This document shows, one piece after another, positions 35,420 to 42,972 of a stretch of DNA of 64,000 bases. The notes beneath the pieces are model-generated. The model searched no databases. It was not told where the DNA came from and was given only the letters and a program-made list of their open reading frames with translations. Location: contig NZ_LQIT01000034.1 in the NCBI RefSeq assembly GCF_001499965.1, positions 1 to 64,000 on the forward strand, given 5' to 3'. Position 1 is the first letter of the stretch; each line of letters starts with the position of its first letter. Origin of the DNA: Mycobacterium sp. GA-2829. Its GTDB lineage: Bacteria; Actinomycetota; Actinomycetes; Mycobacteriales; Mycobacteriaceae. The position numbers and the translations under genes are program-made.

Positions 35420-36041
35420 TGTGCTCCTCCTGTTGTGTCGTCAGCCGCTCGATGTGCTGAAGCTCGTTGTAAGTACGCAATTTCCATTGGCCGTCGGAGT
35501 CAACGGCGATGCGCGTGAGAGAGCCGTAATGCGGTTCGGTGAGTGGCACGCGCGTGCCGCCGAGGGCCCGTTCGACGCAGGTCCTGATGACGCCACCGTG
35601 ACAGAACACTGCGGCGATACCGGAGGAGGTTGTCACAGCGATTCGTTCCACTGCAGCGATCGCGGCTCGACGGAAGTCGGCGAGGGGACCTGCCATGTCG
35701 GGTTGTGCCATCAATTCCCGCCATCGGTCCAAGCGAGGGTCGCCCTCGGCGATCATGTCCTCGATCGGGATGTAGAAGTCCGCCCCGTTGTCGAACTCGG
35801 CCAAGTCGTCGTCGACAGCGGCCCGAAGGCCGAGTTTCTCTGCGGTGGGCGCGGCGGTCTGACGCGCGCGTTGCATATGGCTGCTCGCGATGGTGCGAAC
35901 CGGCAGGTTGACCAGCACCTCGGCAACGGCTCTCGCCTGGGCGAATCCGGCCTCGGTGAGTCCGGGATCCGGGTTGGCAACGCTTTCGATCCGGTTCGGA
36001 AGACCGTGCCGGATCAGCACCACTTCGACGGACCCGCTCAT
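35403..36041 (-). CDS. Histidine phosphatase family protein
   Basis: ATG 36041, overlapping the Ltp2-like gene stop (ATGA); 212 aa. RHG signature at residues 11-13 (VVLIRHGLPNR), SSHMQRARQTA with the second Arg, and FCHGG with the second catalytic His148. All residues for a phosphohistidine mechanism are present. It may act on a phosphorylated small molecule. In an operon that also encodes a PEP-utiliser-like fusion this is notable, but the substrate is unknown. Confidence 0.82.
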   Translation of the reverse strand: MSGSVEVVLIRHGLPNRIESVANPDPGLTEAGFAQARAVAEVLVNLPVRTIASSHMQRARQTAAPTAEKLGLRAAVDDDLAEFDNGADFYIPIEDMIAEGDPRLDRWRELMAQPDMAGPLADFRRAAIAAVERIAVTTSSGIAAVFCHGGVIRTCVERALGGTRVPLTEPHYGSLTRIAVDSDGQWKLRTYNELQHIERLTTQQEEHNELPR

Positions 36042-37219
36042 CGGCGCACCAGCAATGCCGCGCCCGCGGTGGGTCCACCGCCGACTCCGACGGCCACCGT
36101 GTTGGGCTCGCCCGCCTGCCGGTCGCCGCCGCGGCCCGCCAACTGCACACATGCCTCGTACAGCAGGCCGCAGCCGTGCAGCCGACCGCCCGACAGTTGA
36201 CCGCCGCCGGTGTTCAGCGGAAGTGGTCCGTCGAGTGCGATCTGCTTGCCCGCCGAGAGAAACGGGCCTGACTCGCCCTTCCCGCAGAAGCCCAGAGCCT
36301 CGAGCCACATCAAAGGTAGGAAGGAAAAGCCGTCGTAGAGCTGAACCTGGTCGACGTCGGCGGCGGTGAGGTCACTGCGCTCCCAGAGGTGTGCGGCGGC
36401 GTCCCATGCCGCCATCTCGGTCCAGTCGGGCCACTGATCCCACAGTGGTCGGTGCCGCATCGCCCAGCCGATCGACTCGATGCCGATGGAGGGGTGCGGC
36501 CCGTCGTCGGCGGTATCGACGTGGGATACCACGAATGCGACGGATCCGTCGCACGGAACGTCGCAGTCGTACATGCCGAATGGCGTCGAGATTATCCGCG
36601 CACCGAAGTAGTCCTCGAGCGTCATCGGTGTGCGGTACACCGCGTTGGGATTGCCGCTTGCGTTCTGCCGGTTGTTGACGGCGATCGTGCCCAGATGCTC
36701 TCGGTTGGTGCCGAATTCATGCATGTGCCGTTGCGCGTACAGAGCGATCCAGTTGACCGGCGAATGGGCGTCGAAGGGCGCCAGCCACCTTCGGAATCCC
36801 GACACCGCGGCATCGGCCCCACCGGCCAGTGCCGCGGCCCGCCCGGCGGCGCCTTGGGCGGACGCTTCTCCGACAGTGCGGTATACGAGGACATGACGGG
36901 CGAGCCCGGTAGCGACCGCGAGAACCGCCGAGAAGAAGCCGCCGAGTTGACCTCCCTCGGGCCCCCCGTACTTCCAGTTCGTGGATAGCCCCAGAGCTGC
37001 GTGGACTTCGTCAGCGCCCGGCCCGGAAAGTCCGGGGGTGTCGAATCCTCCTCCGGGGAAGGTGGCCAGCCCGTCGATCTCATCGCGCGAGACGCCGGCG
37101 TCGGCAAGCGCGGCCAGGCATGCGTCGACGGTCAGAGCCATCTCACTGACTGGTAGTCGCCGCCCCACCGTGGAGGACCCGAAGCCTCGGATCACCGCAT
37201 GCTGCTCCGGACGTGTCAT
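36038..37219 (-). CDS. Ltp2-like thiolase-fold lipid-transfer protein (probable aldolase)
   Basis: 393 aa. The thiolase fold is recognisable, but the nucleophile Cys position is occupied by GPEGGQLGGFF, as in Ltp2-type retro-aldolases rather than thiolases. Strong Ltp2 features: LEALGFCGKGE, PLPLNTGGGQLSG and AQRHMHEFGTNREHLG. In M. tuberculosis Ltp2 works with a DUF35 protein to cleave a steroid side-chain aldol; here a DUF35 gene overlaps directly upstream. A C-C cleavage of a beta-hydroxyacyl-CoA is the likely role. Confidence 0.83.
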   Translation of the reverse strand: MTRPEQHAVIRGFGSSTVGRRLPVSEMALTVDACLAALADAGVSRDEIDGLATFPGGGFDTPGLSGPGADEVHAALGLSTNWKYGGPEGGQLGGFFSAVLAVATGLARHVLVYRTVGEASAQGAAGRAAALAGGADAAVSGFRRWLAPFDAHSPVNWIALYAQRHMHEFGTNREHLGTIAVNNRQNASGNPNAVYRTPMTLEDYFGARIISTPFGMYDCDVPCDGSVAFVVSHVDTADDGPHPSIGIESIGWAMRHRPLWDQWPDWTEMAAWDAAAHLWERSDLTAADVDQVQLYDGFSFLPLMWLEALGFCGKGESGPFLSAGKQIALDGPLPLNTGGGQLSGGRLHGCGLLYEACVQLAGRGGDRQAGEPNTVAVGVGGGPTAGAALLVRR

Positions 37220-37629
37220 CGTCTGCTCCCTTCTGCGGACGTGAAGAGCGGGGCGAAAAGTTCATCGCTCAGCGCCTCGAACATGACACGCACCCGCATT
37301 CCGATCGCGACGTCATCGACGGGGGTGCCGACGATACGACTGACGAACCGCAGACCGGGTTGTTCGTCGAGTTCGACCACGATGACCGCATACGGTTCGG
37401 TCAGATGCGGCAGCCACGGCTGGTGATTGACCGTGAACGAGTACACGGTGCCGTTCCCACTGACGGGTTCGTAGGCCACGTCACGTGACAAACAGCGGTG
37501 GCACACCGGATTCGGTGGGTGTTGCCAACGTGAACAGGGCCGGCAGCGCTGCATGCGCAGCGTGCCGTCGGTTCCCGACTGCCAGAACTCCAGCTCATCG
37601 GGAGTGGGTGCCGGCCGAACGCGCGTCAT
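37216..37629 (-). CDS. DUF35 OB-fold/zinc-ribbon protein, partner of Ltp2-like protein
   Basis: 137 aa. Zinc ribbon C29-x2-C32...C43-x2-C46 followed by an OB fold (YEPVSGNGTVYSFTVNHQPW, PYAVIVVELDE). It overlaps both neighbours by 4 nt. DUF35 proteins bind acyl-CoA and form complexes with thiolase-like Ltp enzymes; gene adjacency supports that pairing here. Confidence 0.87.
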   Translation of the reverse strand: MTRVRPAPTPDELEFWQSGTDGTLRMQRCRPCSRWQHPPNPVCHRCLSRDVAYEPVSGNGTVYSFTVNHQPWLPHLTEPYAVIVVELDEQPGLRFVSRIVGTPVDDVAIGMRVRVMFEALSDELFAPLFTSAEGSRR

Positions 37630-38633
37630 CGACCGATAATCCGCCCAGTCGTCTCCCAGGCATTGATGGCGGGCGGGAAGAATTCGTTGTACGAGTGGTA
37701 GACCACCGGTGTCCGCGTTTCACCCGCGCGGCGAAGATATCCCTCGGAAGAGCGGTAGAAATCATGCCCGGAGGCCTGGTCAGGTAGTTCACCGTCATCG
37801 ACGGCCGACCACTCCCAGTCGACACCGTCGACCTCGTAGTACATGTGCTCTGGGAACGTGTCGGGCTTGTACTTGATGTCACGCGCGGCGACATCTGAGG
37901 TGCAGTGCAGCACCTCGCCGTCGCCGGTGGCGATGAGCGCGAAGTTGAATCCGTTCGCGCCGTAGCAGATGTGTCCCATCTCGACCGACCCGTCCGAGAA
38001 CTCGGTGCCGAACGGCGTCCAGGCGAGCTCGACGCCTTTGAAGAAGTCACTGTTGCGCCACGTGACCCCCGGCGGCAGATAACACTGATCCAGCCAGAGG
38101 AAGCCTTCGGCGGGGTTGCCGAACGCGGTGCCGGAGACGCGGTGCTGCAGCGAGGTGTAGAACAACGGTGTCGGACCGCTGGGGACGTATACCTGCATGC
38201 CGGGGCCGATGCGCCGGCCGCTGAACTGCAGTTCCTCGCCCTCGTGGTAGGTCAGTTCCGCATCGGTACGGCTGAATTCGAACGGTTGCCCGGTGGCGTA
38301 TCCGGGCTCCGCGGGCTTGCTTCGCATGCGATAGACGTCATCGGCGACGGTGGTTACAACCGGACCGCGGAAAAACTCTCGGCCCTCCGGCATCGCGACC
38401 TTGCGCAACGCCCCATCCCGAGATTCGTTGCACGTGAAGTGCATTGATCCCTCGAGACCGAGCACTGTGCGGTATGCGAAGTGCAGCTTGCCGTCGGCGT
38501 CGCGGAAGTTCAAGTAGAACCACGTGCACGACAGTGACAAACCGAAGTAGGTGCGCGTCGGATCGCCGTCGGCGGCGGCGGGCTCGTAGGTCCCGACAAT
38601 GGTGCGATGTCCGTAATCGCCCTTCGTTGACAT
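37626..38633 (-). CDS. CrtC/AttH-like lipocalin-fold protein, copy C
   Basis: ATG 38633 behind GTTAGGAGCGCGCAACC; 335 aa. It is the most divergent of the three: FGLSLSCTWFYLNFRDADGK, EGFLWLDQCYLPPG and DGSVEMGHI replace the equivalent blocks of copies A and B. It lies 12 nt downstream of SDR/PEP-utiliser fusion copy 2, mirroring the association of copy A with fusion copy 1. Same uncertain family; possibly hydratase-like or substrate-binding. Confidence 0.6.
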   Translation of the reverse strand: MSTKGDYGHRTIVGTYEPAAADGDPTRTYFGLSLSCTWFYLNFRDADGKLHFAYRTVLGLEGSMHFTCNESRDGALRKVAMPEGREFFRGPVVTTVADDVYRMRSKPAEPGYATGQPFEFSRTDAELTYHEGEELQFSGRRIGPGMQVYVPSGPTPLFYTSLQHRVSGTAFGNPAEGFLWLDQCYLPPGVTWRNSDFFKGVELAWTPFGTEFSDGSVEMGHICYGANGFNFALIATGDGEVLHCTSDVAARDIKYKPDTFPEHMYYEVDGVDWEWSAVDDGELPDQASGHDFYRSSEGYLRRAGETRTPVVYHSYNEFFPPAINAWETTGRIIGR

Positions 38634-38645
38634 GGTTGCGCGCTC

Positions 38646-41273
38646 CTAACGCTCGTTGTGTTCGTCGTCGATGATGCGCACCGCGCCTGCGGTGCCGTCG
38701 ACCTCTACCAGTTGGCCGTTGGTCAATCTCTGTGTCGCCGTCGCGGTGTTCACGACGGCGGGAATGCCGAATTCCCGGGCCACGATGGCGGCGTGTGACA
38801 TCGGCCCGCCCACGTTCGTGACGATCGCCGCCGCGCAGCCGAAGAACGGTGTCCAACCCGTGTCGGTCACATTGGCGACCAGCACCTCCCCCGGCTCGAA
38901 GTCGTCATCCGGGTGCGAGAGAATGCGGACGGGCCCGCGCGCCACTCCCGGTGACACGGCTTGACCGGTGATCAGGTCGTCGCGCACCGCGCTGACGTCT
39001 TCCGGTGTCCAGGGTTGGGTGAAGTGCACGGGATAGTCGAGCGCAGCCAGACGCGCCCGCTCGGCCCGGCGGCGTGTCACCAGATCCTTCGAATCGACCG
39101 GTGGGTAGTAGATCTCGTCCATTGACAGATAGTGGACGTCATCCGCAGACGTCAGCGTGCCCCGTGCGGCGAGCCGCCGGCCCCATTCTCGGAGCGCCAG
39201 CCGCAACTCATAGGTGATGCGCATGGAGACGTCGCGCCCGTGCTCGCGGCGCTCCATGGCGCCCACCGCCAGCCGTGTGAGCGCTCGAGCCAGAGGTGAG
39301 CGGGACTCCGCAGCCGGCGCAGGGGCCGCAGTGCGTATGCTGCCAACGACCGCGCGCAGCAGCAACTCCGGAGCATCGGCGAACACCGGGTTGCTCAACT
39401 CCGTCTCCCCGGGACCGCGATGCCCGCAATCGGCGACCAACTGATCGAACTTGGCGGCGAACGCGGGGGCGTCGCTGCGCAACTTGTCCAGGACGACCTC
39501 ACGTGGACTGTTCTCGATGAGTACGCGGAGGTGGGCGTCGGCGGCGAGGACGTCGGCCAGTTCACGCACTCCGCGCAGCAACGCGGCGCTACGCAGGTTT
39601 TGCGTGCCCGCACGAACGTTCATCGCGGCGCGCTCGCCGTACCGCTGCGTGATCAGATTCATGGGAAGACTCACCATGAAGGTGTTCATGTTGTTGAGGT
39701 CCCACGCGCGGACGACGAGGTCGCAGACCAATTCGATGCGCGACAACAACTGCTCGTCGGTGAGCGCGGCCAGATCGCCTCTTTCGGCGATCAACTTGTT
39801 GGCACGCCGCTCCATGTCCGCCACCTCGCGGCCCAGGCCTGCGATCTGAGGACCGCCCTTGAGTGCGGCTTTCAGCCCGGCCACGGCGTCGTTCACGGTC
39901 AACGGCGGATGACGGTAGCCCTCCGGCAGCGGGGTGCCGTTCATCTGCAATTCGAAGCTCTCGGGCGTCTGGCCCGGTACGACCTCGGCGAGCCTCTTCA
40001 TCACTGTCATGTTGTTGTACAGGCGATGCCCGATGGTGCCGACCTGTTTGGTGCTCACCGTGGTGATGAGGTCACGATCCATCGGAAAAAGGTGGTCGAG
40101 CATGTTGGCGCCGCTGAACAGGATGCGGTTGGCCAAGCCGAGCGAGAATGGCGTCATCGGCCCTGGGAAGGCCTCCGACAGATTCGCCGCGCTCCACTCC
40201 GGCAGCTGCGGATCAGCTGTCTTACTGTCGAACTCGCCCGTGTACTCGGGCGGCATGATCCGCGTGGCAGCGCCGTTGGAACCCGATGTCACCCGTGGGT
40301 ACACCGTAGGCACGGCCAGCCGGATCGGCTTGCGAACGGACCGGGTTCCGACGGTCCACATGCTCGAGGACCAGTCGGTCATGTCTGCCACGGCGTCGGC
40401 TGAGGAGTAGGCGCACGTGAAGCCGAATTCCTCGCGCAACCGGCGTGTGTCACCCTTCGGATAGTGCAGGAACAGGTCGATGAGGTCGGGTACCGAACTG
40501 AATCGCTCGGCCTTCCCCAGTACACCGGCGACAGTCTTCGCGAACTGCTCGCCGGAGTTCACGACGGGACGTCCCACGATGCGGGCCATCTCGGTGAATG
40601 TCAGGGCATCGTCGGCGTTGAGGTTGACGGTGCCGGTCGGTCCGCCAAGTGCGGCTTGGGCACAGAACCGGCCGACGTCGTCTACGTGGATCAGCTGCAT
40701 ACGCGCCTCGGGTCCGGGCGTGACGACGACCGGCTGACGGAAGATGTTGGCCGGCGCGCTCCAGGAGGAACGTCCGACGATGACGGTCGGCCGGACGTTG
40801 ACCGCCTCCACACCGGACTCGACGATCATCTTCTCCGCGCGGACCTTGTTGCGCTCGTAGTGAAACGACGCGGCGGGACGGGGGGTCTCGTCCTCGGTGA
40901 AGGGCTGCGGGTGATCGGCGTGACCTCCGTACACGGTGATCGAGGACGCGAACACCATGCGGCGACAGTCGTGCTCCGACATTGCCCGCAGCAAATTGGT
41001 GGTGCCGCCGATATCGATGCCCTCAGCGACCTCGGCGCTCTGCATGGCCGACACCGTCCACGCGAAATGGACGATCGCGTCGCAACCGGCGACAGCGCGG
41101 GACACCCCGGCCGCGTCTTGAATGTCGGCGGCCACGTACTCGACTCCCGCGATCGGAACCGCGGGGGTCCGGCGGGCCAGCACGACGACGTCGGCCCCTA
41201 TGCGCTTGAGCCACTTGACGGTCGCCGCGCCGGCTGCACCGGTGCCTCCAGTGACCAGAACTCGTCCCGTCAT
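38646..41273 (-). CDS. Fusion of extended SDR with RPH/PEP-utilising phosphohistidine domain, copy 2
   Basis: ATG 41273 behind GCGAAGGTGAG; 875 aa, exactly the length of copy 1. SDR part: MTGRVLVTGGTGAAGAATVK, VFASSITVYGG, YERNK. Middle part resembles the rifampin-phosphotransferase substrate domain (ALREWGRRLAARGTLTSADD, then DVHYLSMDEI). The C-terminal swivel has GGPMSHAAIVAREFGIPAVV with phospho-His827. There is no ATP-grasp/PPDK N-terminal domain in the protein, and none was seen elsewhere in the window. First gene of the 16-gene run, 36 nt downstream of an exact TAACCTGGTTA operator. Confidence 0.8.
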   Translation of the reverse strand: MTGRVLVTGGTGAAGAATVKWLKRIGADVVVLARRTPAVPIAGVEYVAADIQDAAGVSRAVAGCDAIVHFAWTVSAMQSAEVAEGIDIGGTTNLLRAMSEHDCRRMVFASSITVYGGHADHPQPFTEDETPRPAASFHYERNKVRAEKMIVESGVEAVNVRPTVIVGRSSWSAPANIFRQPVVVTPGPEARMQLIHVDDVGRFCAQAALGGPTGTVNLNADDALTFTEMARIVGRPVVNSGEQFAKTVAGVLGKAERFSSVPDLIDLFLHYPKGDTRRLREEFGFTCAYSSADAVADMTDWSSSMWTVGTRSVRKPIRLAVPTVYPRVTSGSNGAATRIMPPEYTGEFDSKTADPQLPEWSAANLSEAFPGPMTPFSLGLANRILFSGANMLDHLFPMDRDLITTVSTKQVGTIGHRLYNNMTVMKRLAEVVPGQTPESFELQMNGTPLPEGYRHPPLTVNDAVAGLKAALKGGPQIAGLGREVADMERRANKLIAERGDLAALTDEQLLSRIELVCDLVVRAWDLNNMNTFMVSLPMNLITQRYGERAAMNVRAGTQNLRSAALLRGVRELADVLAADAHLRVLIENSPREVVLDKLRSDAPAFAAKFDQLVADCGHRGPGETELSNPVFADAPELLLRAVVGSIRTAAPAPAAESRSPLARALTRLAVGAMERREHGRDVSMRITYELRLALREWGRRLAARGTLTSADDVHYLSMDEIYYPPVDSKDLVTRRRAERARLAALDYPVHFTQPWTPEDVSAVRDDLITGQAVSPGVARGPVRILSHPDDDFEPGEVLVANVTDTGWTPFFGCAAAIVTNVGGPMSHAAIVAREFGIPAVVNTATATQRLTNGQLVEVDGTAGAVRIIDDEHNER

Positions 41274-41308
41274 CTCACCTTCGCAATCTCACCCAGCACG
41301 AATAAAGC

Positions 41309-41319
41309 TAACCTGGTTA
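41309..41319. promoter_or_regulatory. TAACCwGGTTA operator, site 3 (exact)
   Basis: TAACCTGGTTA, an exact palindrome, 36 nt upstream of the first gene of the long minus-strand operon. It is the only such site upstream of that 17-kb run. Confidence 0.72.
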
Positions 41320-41415
41320 TATGTTATTCCGACTGTGGCATGAAGCACAACCTTAGCCTCTGACCGAGATTACGTGACGCAATCCGTCCGGAAAGCGTGC
41401 GGCCGGTACCTGCCA

Positions 41416-41426
41416 TGCCCTGGTTA
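41416..41426. promoter_or_regulatory. TAACCwGGTTA operator, site 4 (degenerate)
   Basis: TGCCCTGGTTA, 9 of 11 matches: one arm intact, the other decayed. It lies 11 nt before the probable start of a broken LLM oxidoreductase gene, suggesting that this gene was once in the same regulon. Confidence 0.45.
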
Positions 41427-41436
41427 TACGATTACC

Positions 41437-42006
41437 GTGACGGAGGTCACTCACCACTCGGCGGCACGCAATGTCTCGAAAGAATCCATCGTTGATGTCG
41501 GCGTCTACGGACGTTTCAGCCCGCCAGTGCAGGACGCGGTCGAGTTCTCGGCATCGTGCGAGCAGATCGGCCTCGACCTCGTCGCGTTCACCGACCAGAT
41601 CGCCGGCAACCTCCCGAACGAGGTGTGGGCGGAAACCGCGGCGGGCAAATACCTTCGGCGGCAACACAACTACCTTGACGCGTCAACCGTCATGGCGCTA
41701 CCGGCCGCGGCGACGTCGCGCATCGAACCTCTATCTGGGCGCATCGATGTCGTACGGAACGTGCCGTCGAGGCTCGCGCAGACGTTCGTCACGCTGAGTC
41801 ACGCCGCGCAGGGGCGAGCCTGGTTCGCACTCGGCGCGTCGGATCAAGAACCTCACCGAGTTCGGACACTCGCGGATGGGATCCGCAGCCACCCTCGTTG
41901 GCTGAAGAGCTCTGCCAACCTCGACCGCTTCACCAAGGCGTTGAGGGGCGTAGAGCCGGGCTCCAGCGCTCAGGTTTGGCTTGGCGGCGGGCAGGAAACG
42001 ACGTGA
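41437..42006 (+). pseudogene. LLM-class oxidoreductase, truncated and frameshifted
   Basis: From a GTG at 41437 the frame gives SIVDVGVYGRFSPP, FSASCEQIGLDLVAFTDQ, VVRNVPSRLAQTFVTLSHAA and WFALGASDQ, the N-terminal half of an LLM flavin/F420 oxidoreductase. After 'GASDQ' the homology (KNLTEFGHSRMGSAATL) moves to another frame and then to the third (AEELCQPRPLH). The last ~200 residues of a ~380-aa family member are missing. A decayed gene beside the operon head. Confidence 0.72.
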
Positions 42007-42049
42007 CGCTACGTGTCGCTCACTGACCGACCGGCCTGGTCGCTGACCG

Positions 42050-42694
42050 TCAGTCGAGCAGTCCGTGAATTGCACAGACGCGTCGGCACTCGCCCGCGTC
42101 GGTGAAGATCACCCCCACCAGACCAGCCGTCGTGGCGCCGAGGACGTTTTCTTTGGAGTCGTCGAAGTACAGCAGATCACTCACTGCACATCCCATGCGC
42201 TCGGCAGTCAGCACGAAGATCGCCGGATGGGGTTTGCGGATGCCTACCTCTGACGAATCGACGATCGCATGGAATCTGTCCACCGGCAAGACACCGCTGT
42301 TCCACCACGATTTCGCTTCTTTGGCATTGTTCGTCAGCAGACCAACCTTGACGCCCTTATCGGTCAGTTCGCCGATCAACGAGACCATCTCGGGCCGGAC
42401 CCGTTGACCGGCAGCCAAGCATTTCGCTAGCCGACGAATGTCGACCGACACCCCGTGACGTTCCTCAACATCTCGGCACGCGAACTTCAAGAAGTCGCGC
42501 ACCGTGCGATCACCGGTCTCCACCTGCGCGAAGACCGGGCCACGCAACTGTTCGACGAACGTGTCGGTGGGCACCCCGAGTTCGCTGGCGTATTGGCGAC
42601 AGTCTTCGAATGGGTCGACGGTGAGGACGCCGCCCATGTCGAACACGACGGCGCAAACCGACTGGCTCTGGGAAATCGACGGCACCTCACTCAC
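42050..42694 (-). CDS. HAD-superfamily hydrolase (phosphatase-like)
   Basis: 214 aa. HAD motif I is VVFDMGGVL (Asp19; the second Asp is replaced by Gly, as in the IA-type sEH-N/AcaD10-like group), motif II LLTNNAK, motif III GIRKPHP (Lys), motif IV LYFDDSKEN. It should hydrolyse a phosphate ester or phosphoryl intermediate. It starts in an ATGA overlap with the coiled-coil gene. Confidence 0.83.
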   Translation of the reverse strand: MSEVPSISQSQSVCAVVFDMGGVLTVDPFEDCRQYASELGVPTDTFVEQLRGPVFAQVETGDRTVRDFLKFACRDVEERHGVSVDIRRLAKCLAAGQRVRPEMVSLIGELTDKGVKVGLLTNNAKEAKSWWNSGVLPVDRFHAIVDSSEVGIRKPHPAIFVLTAERMGCAVSDLLYFDDSKENVLGATTAGLVGVIFTDAGECRRVCAIHGLLD

Positions 42695-42972
42695 CGGGGT
42701 GCATTGGCTTGTGCAGCCTTGATTCGCTCCGCCGCCCGTATCAGTTCCTCGAGTCGCTTCCGCTCCGCATCGACGCCTGCGGCCTCAGTCGCAGGCGTGT
42801 TGGCGCCGTCGGCCAGCACTTCCTCGGCTTGGCGAATCCGTTCACGGGACGCCTTGATCTCCTCGACGAGACGTTCTGACGCCTCGACGACCGTGAGCAG
42901 GTCTTCGTCGTCCCAATCGGACGGCCCCAGCATCTCCTCCGGCGGGATGGGAGCCACGGGGTCCTGGCTCAT
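42691..42972 (-). CDS. Small coiled-coil protein, operon partner of amidohydrolase
   Basis: ATG 42972 overlaps the amidohydrolase stop (ATGA), which fixes the start; 93 aa. Acidic N-terminus with PPEEMLGPSDWDDEDLL followed by two Lys/Glu/Arg-rich helices (ASERLVEEIKASRERIRQAE, then ERKRLEELIRAAERIKAAQ), a likely coiled coil. No known domain. Its fixed position between an amidohydrolase and a HAD enzyme suggests a subunit or scaffold role. Confidence 0.65.
   Translation of the reverse strand: MSQDPVAPIPPEEMLGPSDWDDEDLLTVVEASERLVEEIKASRERIRQAEEVLADGANTPATEAAGVDAERKRLEELIRAAERIKAAQANAPR

Noticed and set aside
41436..41451. CRP-like site CGTGACGGAGGTCACT
   Set aside because: One mismatch in each arm and it overlaps the start codon of a pseudogene; too weak to call.
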